Shown here: positions 59,362-64,000 of the stretch, piece after piece | Numbering within the stretch: position 1 is the first letter of the stretch | How the letters are laid out: every line of letters begins with the position of its first letter | From: Rhodamnia argentea | Lineage: Eukaryota > Streptophyta > Magnoliopsida > Myrtales > Myrtaceae | Length of the DNA stretch: 64,000 nt | Assembly (NCBI RefSeq): GCF_020921035.1 | Contig: NC_063150.1 | Span: 1,860,001 to 1,924,000 of the forward strand | Direction: 5' to 3' | Made by a program: the position numbers and the translations under genes | Notes under the pieces: generated by a model | Seen by the model: only the letters and a program-made list of their open reading frames with translations | What the model was told of the DNA's origin: nothing | The model's database searches: none

Positions 59362-59651
59362 GGAGGCGGGGGCGGAGTTATAGTGGGAAGTGAGTGGTGC
59401 GGCGAGGTGGAGGCTCTAGGCTTTTAGTTAGTAAAGGAAGAGAGAGACCGACTTTTGCTCTGTTGATACATTTTTTCTTTTTCTTCTTCTTTTTTCTTTG
59501 TCGGATGTTCGTAGAGTATCCTTCTTCTTCTCTTTTGTTTTTCGACTTTGAAGGAGCTGAATCTCATTTGCAAGGCTTCTTTTAACCTTTTGACGGCGGC
59601 CCAATGGGCTCGCTCAAGCCCGTTTTGTTTCAACTAGGATAGTTTTCCTTA

Positions 59652-59800
59652 GGCCTGTTTGTTTCGCGCAACATTTTCTAAAAAATAGTTGCTTATATCA
59701 TTCATATGAAAGCATGCTTGAAAATGTTTTTATCGGCTAATTATTTTAAGCCATCGATTATAAAAAAAAATATCATCTTTTATTTTTTACAAACGGAGCC
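59652..59800. mobile_element. Small MITE (GGCTCCGTTTGTTT family), copy 3
   Basis: About 150 bp. Left end AGGCCTGTTTGTTTCGCGC and inward-read right end GGCTCCGTTTGTAAAAAAT. It is shorter than the other copies, probably by internal deletion. Confidence 0.6.
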
Positions 59801-60236
59801 TTCGTAAATATTGGCTAATTAGCCCGCAAAGAGGGCGTAACGAAACTTGGGCGGGCGGAAAATGTTGGGATCCGACCTCCTCTCGAGTCATGCTAGGAAA
59901 GTTGGTTTTGGATATGAAGGTAAAGCATGAGAAAAGCTAAAGCGATGAAGTCCAAGGATGCCATGATAAGCGTCGCCGCTTCAAAGGCGAGGTTGGCCAT
60001 CAATACACGACGCGGTCGGCATTGGTGCCGGTTCTCCCGACAAGGCCATTGCAAGCAAAACCGCTCGTCATTTCGAACTTTCACCAATTTCGGATTTAAA
60101 ATTAAAAAAAAAAGATGGAAAATTGGCCCAATATTTTGATATGCCTCATTTGCTCGGGCTCATCGTCCATTCAATCACTAGATTACCATGCTCGATGGCC
60201 TTTTTCCATCATTTTTTTTTTAGTATTAAAATAGAA

Positions 60237-60622
60237 TAATGACACAAAATGGTTTTTGAACTTGGGCTCGGCATGTAATATGATCATTGAACTTTTAATT
60301 TATTCAATATGGTCCTTAAACTTTGGCATAATGTTCAATACGGTTTCTCAATTTTTAATTTGTTCAATATAGTATTTGAACTTTTAATACATGTTCAATA
60401 TCGTTCATGAACTTTTAATTTGTTCAATATGATATATTGGCTTCTAGTACACGTTCGGTCTAATGATTTCATTGATTTAAGAGCGAGGATAATATTAAAT
60501 ATATTAAATCGAATATGTACCAAAAGTTCATAGACTATATATTGAATAAATTAAAAATTTAAGAATCACGTTGCATATTAAGTTAATATTGCATAAATTA
60601 AAAGTTTAGGAACAGGTCATAA
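60237..60622. mobile_element. Short AT-rich TIR element (TGAACTTT family), copy 2
   Basis: Begins AATGACACAAAATGG, followed by TTGAACTT, and repeats TTCAATATGGTCC-type phrases in both orientations, like 15690-16019. The right border (near ATTATGACCTGTTCC read inward) is approximate. It lies about 300 bp before the SERF-like start codon. Confidence 0.55.
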
Positions 60623-60930
60623 TCACGATCCTTAATTGTGTGTGTGGCGCCCCCCACCTGGGCCATAGACTAAGGTCCAGAGTTGGGAATTGAAAGCTCC
60701 TTCAGTCTTTGAGTGGAGGACAACGGGCAAACGCGAAAGTAAACCGTTGACTATTGGTGAGCGAGGGGGGGCAATTCCGGCATTTCACCCCCAAGTTCTT
60801 GACGGAGAGAATATAAACACGCACGGGCCCAGGAAATCGCCCACCGCCCGCAGCCACATCTCGCCAGCTGATTGCTGCAAGTTTCTTCCTTTTAGCGCGA
60901 CGACCTTGTCGCTCTCCTCCTGCTTCCATC

Positions 60931-61545
60931 ATGACTCATATCCTTCGATTTCGTCGTTTTTTTTTTTGTTCTTTTGTGCAGTTTGACGTGGATTAATTTG
61001 CTCGTAGCGTTCGATTTCGATGCTCGCCTTGCCTCGGGATTCGATTGTGCTTTTGCTCTTTGCTTCGTTTTGCTCGCTTAATTTCGAAAAAGGGTGCGAA
61101 AGAATCTGTGGGTTCTTCTGTTTTTTCCTTGATTCTTGAGTTGATGCACGCGGTAACCAGAGAGATCGCGATCGAGAGAGAGCTCAGGCACGAGGTGGCA
61201 AGAAGGGTACCAAAGACGACGGATTGACTCCTGAGCAGCGCCGCGAAAGGTCGGGTCTTTTTTTTTTGGATCTCGATTAGGGTTTTAGCGATGGTAATTT
61301 TGGAAATCCCTGCTTTTTCTCTTTGAATTGTGGAGGCTTTTTTGTTTTTCCTTTGAAAATGATGTGGCGGCTCTTGGTTTTCCTTATTGATGATGTTCGA
61401 TGTGGGTTTCGTGGTGAAATTAATCGGGGGTTGTTTGATCGAATCAATTAGGGATGCGAAGGCTTTGCAAGAGAAGGCTGCAAAGAAGGCGGCCCAGGGG
61501 GCATCCAGCGGGGATGCCGGAGGTAAAAGCGGCAACAAAAAATAA
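60931..61545 (+). CDS. SERF/4F5-like small EDRK-rich protein with an AT-AC intron
   Basis: 66-aa basic, charged protein beginning MTRGNQRDRDRERAQ, the invariant start of the 4F5/SERF family, whose animal members influence protein aggregation; the plant role is poorly known. Three exons: 60931-60937, 61150-61249 and 61452-61545, total 201 nt. Exon 1 contributes only ATGACTC. The 212-nt intron 1 begins ATATCCTT and ends GCAC, with a TTCCTTGAT branch-site match at 61125-61133, so it is a U12-type AT-AC intron. No GT-AG alternative restores the family start: the exon 2 frame has a TGA at 61137 and no upstream ATG. The middle (DDGLTPEQRRERDAKALQEK) and the Ala/Lys-rich, Gly/Ser tail ending in NKK fit the family. 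Intron 2 is ordinary GT-AG. Confidence 0.92.
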
Positions 61546-64000
61546 GAGATGTCGGTCCATTTGGGTTGCTTTCTCCTTTTCCTCTTGAGGGTGTCTTTTG
61601 TTCATTATTCTGGTTAAATATAGTTTCCATATGAAGAACTCGATGTGAGCTTGATTGGGATTGTTGGTTATGTTTTCAATTGTACAATGTTGAGAAGTTT
61701 CGTGGTTATTAAGAATCTAATCCATCATTGTCATGTATTTGTATAAGCGTCTATTATTAGTCTTCATAACTTACTTAAGTCGGTGATGGTCTAGCTCCTT
61801 AAAACCTGATTTTCTTGAAGTCACTATTTTGAAGAGCATGCAAACCTGTTGGCTGTAGCTCATAGTTCATCAATGTCAATGACTACAGTCTTTATGGAAT
61901 GTCCTTTTAGAACTCATGCATTTTATGAAGGTTATTAATGAAAACTGGGAGAGTTTGTGGTGGGATTGATAACACAGGTGAGAATGTGAGGATGTTGAGT
62001 GCTTGCAGAAATAGAATTAAGTGATCAGAATCTATTAATTTGAAGTCAACTATAACTCATTAACTGTGAGAGGTAGCAATGTGCTGTCTGTATTCTTCCC
62101 TTTTTGCTTTTTTTTTTCATATTGGTGGTGTGCTATTGCTTATTCTCAAATCTTAGGGTGTGAAGTAATGGAAGATCTACTGAGTTGCTAGTCACATTGG
62201 TTCCATCCTGTGTTTGGTTGTCGTGTGATTTCCGGCCAAATGGCATGGGCTCGTGATATTTTACTTGCTATAAGTTTCCAAGTCTAGTTGAAAGGCAATG
62301 ATTGTGTTGGTTAACCATTGCGGAGAATGGCTTGATTTGCGGTAATTCAGACATACACAGTTCTAGATGTAGTTTGAATTTCAATTTGAATGTCGCAATT
62401 GTATCTGATTTAAGCCTCAATAGTTCAATGATACTATAAACTCCTAAATTGCTTGCGAATTTGTGAGTTAAGTGCCAATTCATTCATAAATTGCTTGGTA
62501 TGAATCTATCAAGTGCCAGTTTATCATTTATTCTCTCTTTGTTCTCAGCGTAGGCGCGGCTTCTATCATATTCATAGCTAAAATGACATTTTAACCATTG
62601 CGGAACAGTGCTAGGGTTTCTGGGCTGCATCATGATTCTCTATTCGGATTATTCTGGATGTATATAACCTCTTAATGTTTGCCTTAAAGTGCCAAAATTG
62701 TCTGAGAAAAATGAGTTTTTAGAAATATTTACTCTTGTGAGTGGAAATGAATTAGTGCAACGCCTAGCGTGGTATGTCCATTGTTGATTACGGAATTGCT
62801 TAATGAGCTAAACACATTGTCCCAAAGCAACAGTAGTGTCGGGGCACGTGCTACGCACCTCTGTGAAGATAAGTGATTACCTATAAGAAGAAATTGGGTA
62901 GATCCACAAGGTAGTTGATGCAATGGGAAGTTATAAGAGATGTTTTAATCCTGTCTTTTCTCTCTTTTCATTAATTAATATAGCGGTAATTTGGAAATGG
63001 GTTGATTTTCTTCATTTTTTGTTGGGGATAATATTGGAAAAAATGGAAAAGTGAGACAATGATTTTGGCTTAATATGTAGAAGATGTAAGTATGTGAGAA
63101 AGAACTACTCACAGGCACTTTTCTAAGTTTTGACATTTGAATCATTTCAACCAAGAAAGGCATTTGGTTTTATTGGTTGATTCATTTCATGATGTCATCT
63201 TGTATTGGTTGATTCACCATATGAAATATGTCCTCAATTATATTTTGCTGCTATTGGTTTTTAAAGACTGATGCTTCAATGGTTTAGTTTAATTGATGCA
63301 AGGCTTGTATATTGAGTTGGCATGTGGTTTTTGTGTAAGTAAGAGTCATCGGATGACATTCTAACTCAAGCTAGAAGTAGATTGAAGTTTATCGTCCTAG
63401 GAAAACTTTATTCTTATCCTAGTTTGATGATTCTTCAAATATTTTTCTTCCCCTTGTCATCTCTATGAAAAAATTAGTGAGGGTTCTTAATTTTTTACAG
63501 AAGTTGTTACTGCCCAGCAGATATCGCTTTACCATGGTTCATTCTTCTTGGAACTATTGATTGTATATACCCAAAATGTTATTGGCTTGTAGATCTCTTT
63601 GGGTCTGTTAAATACAGTAGATTCCGACCCAGAAAAAAAAAAAAAAAACAGTAGATCATTGTCCGCTGAAGTATGTGTTGGCTTTTGGATTTCTTTGAAT
63701 CTGCTAAGTTTCCGTGCATTGCCTTTCTGTTGGTTAAACATCAATATGTGCCCATAGCTGTGTTGAGTTCTGTCAGGCTTTATGTTCTTACTATTTCCTA
63801 GCTCATGACTCTGCAGCATATTTTAGTTGTTGACTTATTTCGAGGCGGATCTTTCTTCTAAGGTTTTGTAAGGATGTTTTAATCCATTTTCAATCATAGT
63901 GTAGGTGAGGGCTGGGAGGACTCAATCCAGACCTTTCTTCACTGAATGTAGGACACATCGAGAATTTGCATTTTGTGCTATGTTTACGTTGTTGACTGTG
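61546..64000 (+). other. 3' flank of the SERF-like gene; no gene seen
   Basis: Starts with the probable 3' UTR. The rest is AT-rich and unique-looking; short ORFs on both strands have no recognised family. One tiny poly-A insertion with a 9-bp duplication lies at 63614-63656. Part of a gene extending beyond the window, as intron, cannot be excluded. Confidence 0.4.

Larger units (their letters stand above)
59362..60930. other. Divergent promoter region between the X8 and SERF-like genes
   Basis: About 1.57 kb shared upstream DNA. It contains two mobile elements, listed separately. No ORF in it shows a known domain. Confidence 0.5.

Noticed and set aside
61045-61227. Open frame starting MCFCSLL or MHAVTRE on the plus strand
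   Set aside because: Different frame from the SERF coding exon; it runs through the AT-AC intron and has no homology.

Overview
This 64 kb window looks like nuclear DNA of a flowering plant, most likely a eudicot. The genes are split by many short GT-AG introns, the spacers are AT-rich, and the protein families are plant-specific: family-B sucrose-phosphate synthase, a type I MADS factor, an X8 callose-binding protein and plant-type alkaline ceramidase. I cannot fix the species from sequence alone. A rosid, perhaps Myrtales, is only an impression.

Layout. 1-1628: spacer and promoter. 1629-8829 (+): sucrose-phosphate synthase, 12 coding exons, 1071 aa. 8830-14640: a repeat-rich spacer with Mutator-like non-autonomous elements, nested TIR elements and a ~391-397 bp tandem array. 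14642-15160 (-): intronless AGL80-like MADS gene. 15161-24700: gene-poor, with TIR elements, a decayed Copia element with a 3' LTR, and a large inverted repeat. 24713-34929 (+): cytosolic methionyl-tRNA synthetase, 17 exons, 801 aa. 36587-42504 (+): TBC1D13-like Rab-GAP, 9 or 10 exons. 42505-46035: spacer with a hAT-like element inside a Mutator-like element, then a second Mutator-like family. 47634-50014 (+): alkaline ceramidase. 52488-53856 (+): divergent SUMO-like protein. 54697-55507: another Mutator-like copy. 56048-59361 (-): plasmodesmata callose-binding-type X8 protein. 60931-61545 (+): SERF/4F5-like small protein. 61546-64000: no gene seen.

The genes are mostly unrelated housekeeping loci and do not form a pathway cluster. 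Each exon chain was built by hand: consensus splice sites, kept reading frame, total length a multiple of three, and agreement with the known family.

Most notable: (1) the SERF-like gene has only 7 coding bases in exon 1, followed by an intron with textbook U12-type AT-AC signals, which a GT-AG-only gene finder would miss. (2) Two families of non-autonomous elements show 9-bp target duplications, and both carry GC-rich cores with CCCTCG-type motifs. (3) Four tiny (18-25 bp) poly(A)-tailed insertions are flanked by 9-17 bp direct duplications. (4) The SUMO-like protein is very divergent and has an 11-residue tail after its Gly-Gly.
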